From Proteobacteria bacterium UBA1148 (lineage in GTDB: Bacteria > Pseudomonadota > Gammaproteobacteria > Steroidobacterales > Rariloculaceae), in assembly GCA_002311835.1 (NCBI GenBank), contig DBZY01000037.1, positions 46,669-84,468 of the forward strand: a stretch of 37,800 nt of DNA. The letters run 5' to 3'. A program made the position numbers and the translations under genes. A model generated the notes under the pieces. That model ran no database searches. It was not told the DNA's origin and saw nothing but the letters and a program-made list of their open reading frames with translations. Below are positions 1 to 7,373 of this stretch, piece by piece. Numbering within the stretch: position 1 is the stretch's first letter; every line of letters starts with the position of its first letter.

Positions 1-1452
1 CCAACGAGAATCCGTCAGCCCTGCAACCCAGATTCCATCGTATCCTGGGCCTATATTCTCTAATCGATCCATGACAAAAACACCGGACAATGGTGTAGGC
101 CCCACGTATTGCGGTTGCGTAAGGCTACTTCGAAGTTCGCTCAAAGCTTCAGTGTATGAAATTTCTCCGGCTACGGGTGTTAGCAGAACAACTTCATTGA
201 GTGCGGACTCCCACGCACTTAATGCTAACGAACTCACAGAATCACCAAGCCAACCCAAATGACGCAATAGCCGTCGCCAAACATCTATCCAGTGGCCTAA
301 GGTCGCACGCTCGGCTTCTCCCCCCACCAGTCGTACTGCTTCCGTAAGAGTAGCTGCCAGTGCCGGAGAGTTGCTCTGTATGCGGCTTGTTAATCCACCG
401 GCCTGCATAGCGTCCAAAAAACGTAGTTGGGCGCTGACTAAAGCTCTCAGATCAATCTCCAGTCGAGCTCGTGTCTCCGTTTCTTGCGTTTGAGTTATAA
501 AAAACGGGCTCCTAAGCCAGCGGCTGAACGTTCCAAAGCGTCCGCGTGACGAGAACAGTTCCAGGGCTGTCAGGGCTGAGCCAATCAGCGGCTCCTGAAT
601 AGGCGGCTCACCACCAAGATTGATAAACCCCGGGGCAGTCTTGTCACCAAGGTAGCTCTGTTTTGGGTTGAGTACCTCACTCAAAATGCGGCGAACTTCC
701 TCGCGCCTACTTCTAAGATCGGGTATGACAATCCCAATCCTATGATCAGGGTTTTTAGACAGCTTCTCAGCTGCCCACCTTCCTGCCGCTCTTATCTCAT
801 TATTTATCTCCGCAAGTAGGATTCGGTGGCACGTCTCGTTGATATTTGAGGGGTTCCACGATTGGAGTCTGTGCCCATATCGACGGAGCTGTTCTCGTAA
901 TTTAGCCTGCGCCGGCATTGGGTCAAAATCAGCCCAAATCAAAAGCCCCGCATCTTTGCGCAACCCTTTCACATGAGTTCTAAGTGCGACTTCCGCCTCA
1001 CCAGGGTCCAACCAACCTGCCTTAGCAAGAACCTTTGCGTACATTCGAGACCAATCCAGGAAGCTAGCAAAATCCAGATCATCATCTCGAGCACAAAGTC
1101 TACTGACATCTATTTCCCAGTCGCGCAGACGCTGCGCAGCTTCGATTGCCCACTGGACAACGTTGCGACTTCCAATTAGTCGATCCGCAACCTCAGAATT
1201 CTCAACGATCTGGCGCCATAATCTCCGGACCTGCCCGGGGCTCAGCAGCTGCTGGTTATCGATATTAGGGTTATGCGCGCACAGCGTTTTTATCCAGGCC
1301 CTGTAGCTCAGAACAGTCGGGGCACTCCAGGCGGTTCGGCCCTCGACCAAGTGCTGCTGCGCTAAGTAAATCTCAATCTGTCGAGCGGCCACTCCATCAG
1401 CCGTCACAATAGTAGTCCCGTCGGCCAACTGCTCCGATGGATTACTACTCAT
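1..1452 (-). CDS. AddB/RecB-like PD-(D/E)XK DNA repair nuclease, N-terminal 484 codons (3' end outside window)
   Basis: The minus-strand frame is open from an ATG at 1452 to base 1 with no stop, so only the N-terminal part is present. An in-frame TAA lies just upstream of the ATG, which fixes the start. The protein opens with a GTTIVTADGVAARQIE segment, carries LIWADFDPMPAQ near residue 167, then RWAAEKLSKNPDHRIGIVIP, and reaches GYDGIWVAGLTDSRW at the edge. I recognise this architecture from the proteobacterial 'probable DNA repair protein' family (TIGR03623 type), an inactivated-helicase scaffold related to AddB with a C-terminal RecB-like nuclease domain. That nuclease domain would lie beyond the left edge and cannot be checked. 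The family often neighbours a UvrD-like helicase (family knowledge). The gene starts 26 bases after the alaA stop and is probably co-transcribed with it. No clear Shine-Dalgarno is seen. Confidence 0.72.
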   Translation of the reverse strand, partial: MSSNPSEQLADGTTIVTADGVAARQIEIYLAQQHLVEGRTAWSAPTVLSYRAWIKTLCAHNPNIDNQQLLSPGQVRRLWRQIVENSEVADRLIGSRNVVQWAIEAAQRLRDWEIDVSRLCARDDDLDFASFLDWSRMYAKVLAKAGWLDPGEAEVALRTHVKGLRKDAGLLIWADFDPMPAQAKLREQLRRYGHRLQSWNPSNINETCHRILLAEINNEIRAAGRWAAEKLSKNPDHRIGIVIPDLRSRREEVRRILSEVLNPKQSYLGDKTAPGFINLGGEPPIQEPLIGSALTALELFSSRGRFGTFSRWLRSPFFITQTQETETRARLEIDLRALVSAQLRFLDAMQAGGLTSRIQSNSPALAATLTEAVRLVGGEAERATLGHWIDVWRRLLRHLGWLGDSVSSLALSAWESALNEVVLLTPVAGEISYTEALSELRSSLTQPQYVGPTPLSGVFVMDRLENIGPGYDGIWVAGLTDSRW

Positions 1453-1478
1453 AAAAAGAATAATTTATAATAAACTTA

Positions 1479-2729
1479 TCAAGCAGTTTCGAGTTTAGGT
1501 GGGCGGCTTGCCATATGCTTGAGAACCTCATCAATTCTCACGAAAACCTCCGTCAAGATTTCCTCGTCCGGTAGTATTGTGATCCTAAAGTGATGCCGAT
1601 CATCAGTATTGAAGCTTGACCCTGGCGCAACTAACACATGCTTCTCTTCCAGAAGCTCCATGGCGAATAATTCATCATCAAACCCTGGTAAATGCTGAGC
1701 TTGCGCCCCGATAAAGGCGTACATTGAGCCTTTTGGCTTAACCAGGGTGAGGTATTCACTACCCTTTACTGCATTTATGACGGCCTTGCGCGATGAGTGC
1801 AATCGCCCTCCCTCGGAACATAGCTTACGCACGCTTTGATAGCCTCCAAGAGCCGTTTGGACGGCCCATTGGCCCGGTACATTGCTGCATAACCGAAGCG
1901 CTGCGAGTAAATCCATGGCGTTGATCAGTTCCTCTGAGCGATCCAGTGCCCCACTGAATGCAACCCACCCAACTCGATAGCCGCAAGCTCGATATACTTT
2001 TGAGAGCCCACTAAAGGTCGCACATAATGCATTGGAGCATAGGGTGGCCATAGGAATAAACTCCGCATCCTCGTACACCATCTGGTCATATATCTCATCG
2101 CTAAGAATAACGAGATCTTTTTCCTCCGCAATTTGAGCCAGTCGTTCTAGACATTTTCGGCTGTAAACCGCACCTGTTGGATTGTTTGGATTGATGATTA
2201 CGATTGCGCGCGTCTTTGATGTTATTAACGCTTTCACCACATCGGGTTCAGGCATGAAACCTTGGCTCTCAGCACACGGGTAATAGACAGCTTTACCACC
2301 GTTTAGAACCGTCGAAGCTGTCCACAGCGGATAGTCTGGACTCGGTATTAAAACCTCATCCCCAGGATTTAGGAGAGCTCTCAATGTGAGGTCAATGAGT
2401 TCGCTGACACCATTGCCAATGAATACTTCCTCAGCTGTAGTATCCATCACGCCGCGATCCTGCTGCTGCATGACCACCGCCTCACGAGCCGGAAAGATCC
2501 CTTTCTGATTGCAGTACGCTTCGCTAGAATGGAGATTCTCGATCATAGCCAAGCGCATAGTCTCAGGTGTGCGAAATCCAAATAAGCCTGGATTCCCGAT
2601 ATTCAGCGATAAAATCTCATACCCCTGCCGCTCTAGCTCTAAGGCTCGTCTGGCAAGCTGTCCACGAATTTCATAACGAACGCCCGAAAGCGCGCGACTA
2701 GGCTTGATATGTTTCGAATGAGACACCAC
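1479..2729 (-). CDS. alaA: Glutamate-pyruvate aminotransferase, AlaA-like (class I PLP aminotransferase)
   Basis: The 416-residue protein closely resembles E. coli AlaA (405 aa), which transfers the amino group of glutamate to pyruvate to make alanine. Visible family marks are YEIRG near residue 19, LNIGNPGLFGF at 42-52, YIGNGVSE-like FIGNGVSE at 103-110, SPDYPLWTA at 130-138, NPNNPTGAVY at 180-189, SDEIYD at 210-215 and the PLP lysine in GLSKVYR (Lys244). The start is a GTG at 2729, with a second GTG directly after it. No ATG occurs until about residue 58, inside the conserved domain, so a GTG start is required. It lies 64 bases downstream of sseA on the same strand and is followed 26 bases later by the repair nuclease. 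Substrate preference is inferred from similarity, and related enzymes such as AlaC have similar folds. Confidence 0.88.
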   Translation of the reverse strand: MVSHSKHIKPSRALSGVRYEIRGQLARRALELERQGYEILSLNIGNPGLFGFRTPETMRLAMIENLHSSEAYCNQKGIFPAREAVVMQQQDRGVMDTTAEEVFIGNGVSELIDLTLRALLNPGDEVLIPSPDYPLWTASTVLNGGKAVYYPCAESQGFMPEPDVVKALITSKTRAIVIINPNNPTGAVYSRKCLERLAQIAEEKDLVILSDEIYDQMVYEDAEFIPMATLCSNALCATFSGLSKVYRACGYRVGWVAFSGALDRSEELINAMDLLAALRLCSNVPGQWAVQTALGGYQSVRKLCSEGGRLHSSRKAVINAVKGSEYLTLVKPKGSMYAFIGAQAQHLPGFDDELFAMELLEEKHVLVAPGSSFNTDDRHHFRITILPDEEILTEVFVRIDEVLKHMASRPPKLETA

Positions 2730-2793
2730 TTAGACCCGATTCAAATCACGAAAGTTATGTGCATTTAACACATCATGCAGAAAAGGCCAACAA

Positions 2794-3657
2794 TTAAGTT
2801 GATGTTGTTGTGTCAAAATCATCGTCGGTTGCAATCAGGTGATCATAATTTCGTATCCACTGACTCCAAGAACCAATATACGCGCGCCCGTCTCCTAACT
2901 CAGCTACCCTTAGAGCTAGCAACAAATGGCACGCTGTCACCCCGGATCCGCACATGGCGATCAACCCCCGATCACCCTTTGCGAACGCCTCCAAATCTTG
3001 TTGCAGTTCCTTCGAATTACGCATCAAACCAATTGAATCCAATGCCTCCGAAAACGGGTAGTTAACCGCACCAGGAACATGCCCTGCGACCGGATCTATA
3101 GGCTCAGACACGCCGCAAAAGCGGTCCCGTGAACGAGCATCAACTAGAATAGCCCCCTGCTCCATCTCGTTCAGAATCTCATCAGCTTGAACCACCCACT
3201 CTTCATGTACTTCGTGCAGCAAAAACTCGGTGGATTCCCAGATAGGTTGGGATATTTCTAGGGGTAATCCGGCGCGTTCCCATGCTTGGATACCTCCATC
3301 AAGAACAAAAACGCTCTCGTGTCCAATCCAGCGTAACATCCACCACAACCGCGCAGCGATAGCACCAGAAGCATCATCATAAACGGTAACAATACTCGAG
3401 TTTGATATTCCCCAGCTCTCAAGAGTGGATACAAAAATCTCCGGATTAGGCAAAGGATGCCGCCCATCGTTCGGTTGCGGTGGTGCAGCCAAGTCATCAT
3501 CTAGATGGGCATAACGAGCGCCAGGAATATGTCCTTGCTGGTACAAAGCTTGTCCAGCTTCAGGACGAGTCAGACGGAATCGACAGTCGACAACGACCCA
3601 GTCCGGCCTATCAAGCTGCCCCGCCAGCATCTGTGGATCGATTAGTGGGGAGATCAT
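2794..3657 (-). CDS. sseA: 3-mercaptopyruvate sulfurtransferase (two-domain rhodanese)
   Basis: The 287-residue protein consists of two tandem rhodanese domains. The N-terminal, non-catalytic domain covers roughly residues 3-135 (WVVVDCRF at 20-27, GHIPGARYAHLDDDLA at 42-57, VYDDASG at 92-98). The C-terminal catalytic domain has LVDARSRDRFCG at 171-182, GHVPGAVNYP at 192-201 and the active-site loop CGSGVTA at 236-242, with Cys236 as the persulfide-forming residue. The CGSGVTA loop is the form typical of mercaptopyruvate sulfurtransferases as opposed to thiosulfate sulfurtransferases (family knowledge), and the length fits SseA. The start ATG at 3657 overlaps the stop of the peroxiredoxin remnant in an ATGA arrangement. 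The downstream gene is alaA, so the pair may share cysteine and pyruvate metabolism, but that is inference. Confidence 0.9.
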   Translation of the reverse strand: MISPLIDPQMLAGQLDRPDWVVVDCRFRLTRPEAGQALYQQGHIPGARYAHLDDDLAAPPQPNDGRHPLPNPEIFVSTLESWGISNSSIVTVYDDASGAIAARLWWMLRWIGHESVFVLDGGIQAWERAGLPLEISQPIWESTEFLLHEVHEEWVVQADEILNEMEQGAILVDARSRDRFCGVSEPIDPVAGHVPGAVNYPFSEALDSIGLMRNSKELQQDLEAFAKGDRGLIAMCGSGVTACHLLLALRVAELGDGRAYIGSWSQWIRNYDHLIATDDDFDTTTST

Positions 3658-3809
3658 ATCTGCGCCGAATAGGTAGGCATAAATGCTCCGGGCACCGGAA
3701 ATAGCAAAGCCTTATCGCCACTGAAAAGATCATCAATTGTGACAGTCTCAGGTTCACTCCTGCCCATCTGGGTAAAAACGCCTTCTGGTATACGATCCCC
3801 AATACACAT
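3654..3809 (-). pseudogene. Peroxiredoxin (Prx5/AhpE-like) N-terminal remnant lacking the catalytic cysteine
   Basis: A 51-codon open frame on the minus strand begins CIGDRIPEGVFTQMG after the ATG and ends FPVPGAFMPTYSAQI before TGA. This reproduces the N-terminus of glutathione-type peroxiredoxins: a GDxIPEG opening, a central DDLFSGDKALLF segment, then PGAFxPTCS, where the C is the peroxidatic cysteine. Here that cysteine is Tyr47 (TAC; one base from TGC), and the remaining two thirds of the protein are missing because the frame stops at once. The stop overlaps the sseA start codon. The reading frame is undamaged up to the break, so loss is either recent or the stub is kept as a short leader for sseA. 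I regard a pseudogene as more likely. Confidence 0.7.
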
Positions 3810-3860
3810 GGCCGGCTACTCAGTACCGACTATGCTCAGGGGGTTGTATTAATCCGAAAG

Positions 3861-5234
3861 CTAACGGGCAAGTGCTGCGGCTAATTGCTGATCTCGGTCT
3901 TCCTCAGAATTAACATACTGCACCCAACCGCGAGCCGCAGTCCGACTTCGCTCGTCCTCAGCAGCCTGATTAAATGCGGTTCTTGCGGGCCCGTATTCCT
4001 TGAGTTCAAATAGGCAGGATCCAAGGATCATGTTGGCCTGATCTTCACGGCGCAACTCACCTTTTCGAATCCCTTCTCTTGCAGCTTCAATACAATCTTC
4101 CCACTGCTCAAGATTCGAATATGACTGCGCCAGCCGAACATCCAGAATGCCCTCATCAGAGAGTCCTGCTGCTCTCGTAAGAGGCCCAACTGCCTCTTCG
4201 TCTTCTTGGGCTAGCTGCCAAGCCTGTGCCAAGGTCCGCCAATTAGCCTCTGTAGGCTCAATAGTGCCGCCATTGAGACCCTCTTCCAGGATCTTCGCGG
4301 CCTTTATTGGAACGTCAGCCCCCAATAACAACTGTCCTAGTTGAACTACTGTGTTGCTCTGAGTTAACCAACCAGCCTCATAGGCAACTTCATAGAGGGC
4401 TAGTTGCGCATCTTCCTGACCTTCTTGACCGTATATTGCGGACAGCTGAATGAAATACTCTCGCTTTGGCCACGTATCGATCATTATCCCAAGGACATCA
4501 ATTACATTGGGGTAATCTTCAAGCTCATAATAGAAAACGTTCAATAGACGAAACCAATTTTCCCGTACCATCTTTTCTTGGAATTCTGCAACTTGTATTG
4601 CAGTTAAAACTGGTTCGACTCCCTCTTCAAAACGTTCCATCTGGTACAGGATTTGCGCTTTGAGAATAAAGGGTTCGGGTCCCGGGGTTTCTACAAATTG
4701 GGCAACCTCAAACCATGAATCAAGCATCGCCAGCGATTCTTCATAATTCTCTTCCTGGAAGTAAAGTTGGCAAAGGGTAAATCTCGTTGTAACTTCCATG
4801 CCAAGAGGTAAATCCTCTTGCATAAGCACCGTTTCATATGAGCGAATGGCCTCTGGATAGTTATCTTCCCCAAAGTAGATAAACGCCATGAAGTTATATA
4901 TCTGTGCGGTCTCGTAGCTATTGAGGCCTCGCATTCCGCGAATATCCTCAAGTTTTTCCAGCGCACCCGCAAGATCATCCTCTTCCGCTAATGTCTGCGC
5001 ATCCACTAACGATTGGTAGACCCTATCACGCATGGCCGGTGTCGAACGAGTCGGCTCATCTGATTGACTAGTTCCATCGTCAGCCTGCGTTCCGCTCTCC
5101 ATCTGGCATGCCCCAAGCATCGCCGCGGCTCGAGTACATCGCATCTGAGCCGATGCAGAAGATGCCACAAACAAACCACTGGGAATCAAAACGACCATCG
5201 CTGCTAACAGCGATACTAAACGTACACCATGCAT
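3861..5234 (-). CDS. Secreted TPR-repeat protein of the TonB2/TtpC-type cluster
   Basis: The 457-residue product begins with a signal peptide (MHGVRLVSLLAAMVVLIPSG, cleavage likely after SASA near residue 29), so it should be periplasmic. From about residue 70 to 440 it is a run of helical tetratricopeptide-like units, for example YNFMAFIYFGEDNYPEAIRS, FTLCQLYFQEENYEESLAML and YSNLEQWEDCIEAAREGI. The long open frame extends upstream to 5312, but that start lies inside the TonB gene. The ATG at 5234 has GAGGAAG eight or so bases upstream and gives a clean signal peptide, so I chose it. It is the last gene of the operon, 16 bases after tonB. TPR proteins end such clusters in Vibrio and Shewanella (family knowledge), where they are thought to support TonB-dependent transport. 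Its exact role is unknown. Confidence 0.85.
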   Translation of the reverse strand: MHGVRLVSLLAAMVVLIPSGLFVASSASAQMRCTRAAAMLGACQMESGTQADDGTSQSDEPTRSTPAMRDRVYQSLVDAQTLAEEDDLAGALEKLEDIRGMRGLNSYETAQIYNFMAFIYFGEDNYPEAIRSYETVLMQEDLPLGMEVTTRFTLCQLYFQEENYEESLAMLDSWFEVAQFVETPGPEPFILKAQILYQMERFEEGVEPVLTAIQVAEFQEKMVRENWFRLLNVFYYELEDYPNVIDVLGIMIDTWPKREYFIQLSAIYGQEGQEDAQLALYEVAYEAGWLTQSNTVVQLGQLLLGADVPIKAAKILEEGLNGGTIEPTEANWRTLAQAWQLAQEDEEAVGPLTRAAGLSDEGILDVRLAQSYSNLEQWEDCIEAAREGIRKGELRREDQANMILGSCLFELKEYGPARTAFNQAAEDERSRTAARGWVQYVNSEEDRDQQLAAALAR

Positions 5235-5250
5235 TCGATGCTTCCTCAAC

Positions 5251-5850
5251 TTAGTTGGTGATCTCAAAAGAAATCTTATTGCGCACACCTGGGACTTCAA
5301 CGGCTTCACCATCGATCACGCGTGGCTTGTATTTGAACTTTAAGGCGGCCGTGGTCGCCGCGCGCTCAAATAAAGCACTAGTAGACTCAACTACACTAAC
5401 GTCTCTGACAGTGCCTGCTCGTGTCACGGTGAATTCAACGATGACATACCCTTCAAGGCCTCGGGTTAATGCTCTGGAAGGATACACGGGGGCAACTTTA
5501 ACAATGGGCAGATACTCACCATCGGTTATTGCAAACCCTATACCGCCGATACTCATACTCGTGTCCATAGTCGGCGCTGAGACGGATACCGCCATCGAGT
5601 TGTCAAAGGAGTTATTCAGGTCCGGAGTCGGCATCTCAGGCGGAGCCTCCGCCTCTGGTGGTTTTTCCGGCTTCTCTTTCTTTGTCTCAATGATCTCGTT
5701 TCGTTCAACACGAACAAAATCACCGAGCCTAAAGTTCTCAGTATCAGTGATGGCATTACGACCAGTCGCGATCAGCAGCTGCATAAGGAACAACAAGCCG
5801 AAAGTCACACCGATCCCAATAGAGACTGACATAGCATATCGGGCAATCAT
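5251..5850 (-). CDS. tonB2: TonB family energy transducer (TonB2-like)
   Basis: The 199-residue protein has one membrane anchor near the N-terminus (about residues 8-28), a proline/glutamate-rich periplasmic stretch (KKEKPEKPPEAEAPPEMPTP, 57-76), and a C-terminal TonB domain starting at YPSRALTRGLEGYVIVEFTV (123-142). TonB couples the inner-membrane proton motive force harvested by ExbB/ExbD to outer-membrane receptors. It is short, as TonB2 proteins are, compared with the roughly 240 residues of E. coli TonB. The start ATG at 5850 has AAGGAG seven bases upstream. It follows the second exbD by 59 bases and precedes the TPR gene by 16, so it belongs to one operon. The antisense open frame of similar length is a shadow. 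Confidence 0.92.
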   Translation of the reverse strand: MIARYAMSVSIGIGVTFGLLFLMQLLIATGRNAITDTENFRLGDFVRVERNEIIETKKEKPEKPPEAEAPPEMPTPDLNNSFDNSMAVSVSAPTMDTSMSIGGIGFAITDGEYLPIVKVAPVYPSRALTRGLEGYVIVEFTVTRAGTVRDVSVVESTSALFERAATTAALKFKYKPRVIDGEAVEVPGVRNKISFEITN

Positions 5851-5909
5851 GTTATCTCCTTAACAACTCCATGCATTATCGTACCATGAACCTTGGAGAG
5901 TTCGATGGC

Positions 5910-6308
5910 TCAGGGGACTACAGCGGCTAACGTAATCTCGTTAACCCCTGCTTCTTTCGCGGCGTCCATGGCCGCGAGAACATACTCATTTTGGGCTTCA
6001 TTATCTGCCTGAATAACCACTCCGCCCTCTGGATTCTCGGCGTGTAGCCGCTCAATAACCGGCCTGAGCCCGGCAACGTCCACGCTGCGCTGATCGATCC
6101 AGATCTCATTCGAGGCACTAATCGCTATAAAGATGGCGGCGCCATCGGGGACCATAGCGGTCACTGCCTCAGGACGGTCCACCTGGATTCCAGGCTCTTT
6201 GACGAAAACCGCTGTGACAATGAAGAAAATCAGCATGATGAATACCACATCCAACATCGGCGTCAGATTGATTTCTGCTTCTTCCTCAGCGGGAACTACA
6301 TCACGCAT
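5910..6308 (-). CDS. exbD: ExbD biopolymer transport protein, copy 2
   Basis: This 132-residue protein has a short acidic cytoplasmic start, then NLTPMLDVVFIMLIFFIVTA at 14-33, a single membrane helix with the conserved proton-carrying aspartate (Asp20), and a periplasmic domain of about 95 residues. ExbD forms the stator core of the ExbB-ExbD motor. The start ATG at 6308 has GAGGAG upstream. It is the second of two adjacent exbD genes, and its first 80 bases are nearly identical to those of copy 1, including a 45-base identical block, while the periplasmic domains have diverged (here EKTPGI-type replaced by VKEPGIQVDRPEAVTA). That suggests duplication followed by specialisation or gene conversion of the membrane part. 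Confidence 0.92.
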   Translation of the reverse strand: MRDVVPAEEEAEINLTPMLDVVFIMLIFFIVTAVFVKEPGIQVDRPEAVTAMVPDGAAIFIAISASNEIWIDQRSVDVAGLRPVIERLHAENPEGGVVIQADNEAQNEYVLAAMDAAKEAGVNEITLAAVVP

Positions 6309-6339
6309 ATCTAATTACTCCTCAGACTTATCCAACCAC

Positions 6340-6753
6340 CTATTGGGCAGAGGCAATGGAAATATTATAGACATCCGCCTGACGCGAGGCGTCCATAACC
6401 GTAACTAAAGTCTCCGCACGCGATGTACTTGCGGCCTGTACGACCAGCGGCCGCTCAGGATCCTCGGCATGTAGTCGCTCAATATTCGCTCGGACAGCTC
6501 GTGGATCCACAATCCGATTATCAATCCAAATATCGTCTGTTGCATCAATGATTACGAGGATAGCCCCTTCTTCATCCTGTAAGACTTGGGGTTGATCCGC
6601 ATCCGGTCGATTAGTATCTAGCCCGCTCTCCCGCAAGAAGCTTGCGGTCACAATAAAGAAGATCAGCATAATAAACACCACATCCAACATCGGCGTCAGA
6701 TTGATTTCTGCTTCTTCCTCATCTATCTTGATATTGGCAATGCGGGTTCTCAT
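6340..6753 (-). CDS. exbD: ExbD biopolymer transport protein, copy 1
   Basis: This 137-residue ExbD has the conserved membrane segment NLTPMLDVVFIMLIFFIVTA at 18-37 with the key Asp24, preceded by EEEAEI, and a periplasmic domain from about residue 42 to the end. The start ATG at 6753 has GAGG a few bases upstream, close to the exbB stop at 6765. It is followed 31 bases later by a second exbD. Having both copies between exbB and tonB is unusual, as the comparable Vibrio TonB2 cluster has one ExbD (family knowledge). The two could form a heterodimeric plug in the ExbB pentamer, which is inference. Confidence 0.92.
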   Translation of the reverse strand: MRTRIANIKIDEEEAEINLTPMLDVVFIMLIFFIVTASFLRESGLDTNRPDADQPQVLQDEEGAILVIIDATDDIWIDNRIVDPRAVRANIERLHAEDPERPLVVQAASTSRAETLVTVMDASRQADVYNISIASAQ

Positions 6754-6764
6754 TACCTCGCCCC

Positions 6765-7292
6765 CTAGTGATCCATACTCATTTCTTCTTCCAGGGACTG
6801 GATATTCCGTTTTGCGGTACGTGTCAACACTGTTACCAGGAAAACACCTGATAGGGCCCCTACCATACCTGCCATAGTTGGAATCGTCGCTCGCGAGACC
6901 CCGGCAGCCATAGAGCGGGCATTTCCTGTCCCGGATACGGCCATCACCTCAAATACCGTAATCATTCCCGTTACAGTGCCTAGGAGCCCCAATAGGGGGC
7001 ATAGCGCTACGAAGGTTTGAATCATAGGGACCCCTTGATTCGCGGCCATATTAGCTCGCGATATAACCGCATCCCGAATTTGATGCGCGTTCCAAGATCG
7101 ACGCTCTCCGCGAGCCTCCCACTCTTTACACGACTCCTTAATCAGATCCTTAAGCCCTGTTCGAAAATAAATCAGCCTTTCCAGAATCAAGATCCACATA
7201 AAAAGGATGACCCACGCGATCAATCTGAGCACAGGCCCTCCCAACTCCAGAAAGCCACGAATGGCCTCAAACGCATTAATTAGCGATTGCAT
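6765..7292 (-). CDS. exbB2: ExbB/TolQ proton channel protein (ExbB2-like)
   Basis: The 175-residue protein is a short MotA/TolQ/ExbB family member with three predicted membrane segments near residues 20-40, 88-112 and 138-158. The family signature CPLLGLLGTVTGMI lies at about 98-111, followed by GVSRATIPTMAGMVGALSGVFLVTVL. With ExbD and TonB it forms the inner-membrane motor. The start ATG at 7292 is preceded by GTGGAG at a normal distance. It sits 81 bases downstream of the larger TtpC-like homologue and 11 bases upstream of exbD. Having one short ExbB plus one long, signal-peptide-bearing MotA/TolQ protein is the hallmark of the TonB2/TtpC arrangement. Confidence 0.92.
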   Translation of the reverse strand: MQSLINAFEAIRGFLELGGPVLRLIAWVILFMWILILERLIYFRTGLKDLIKESCKEWEARGERRSWNAHQIRDAVISRANMAANQGVPMIQTFVALCPLLGLLGTVTGMITVFEVMAVSGTGNARSMAAGVSRATIPTMAGMVGALSGVFLVTVLTRTAKRNIQSLEEEMSMDH

Positions 7293-7373
7293 CTATCAAC
7301 TCCACTAACCAGCGGACTCGGGAACCTGGTAATACTTTCTCGGCCCGTCGCCATGTTTGTACCCCTCTGGGTG

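Noticed and set aside
5235..5312. Extended N-terminus of the TPR protein from 5312
   Set aside because: It lies within the tonB coding region and would bury the signal peptide; ATG 5234 has a strong ribosome binding site.
5255..5863. 202-codon plus-strand open frame opposite tonB
   Set aside because: It lies entirely antisense to a clear TonB gene with a good ribosome binding site, and its translation is serine/valine-rich low-information sequence with no recognisable domain.
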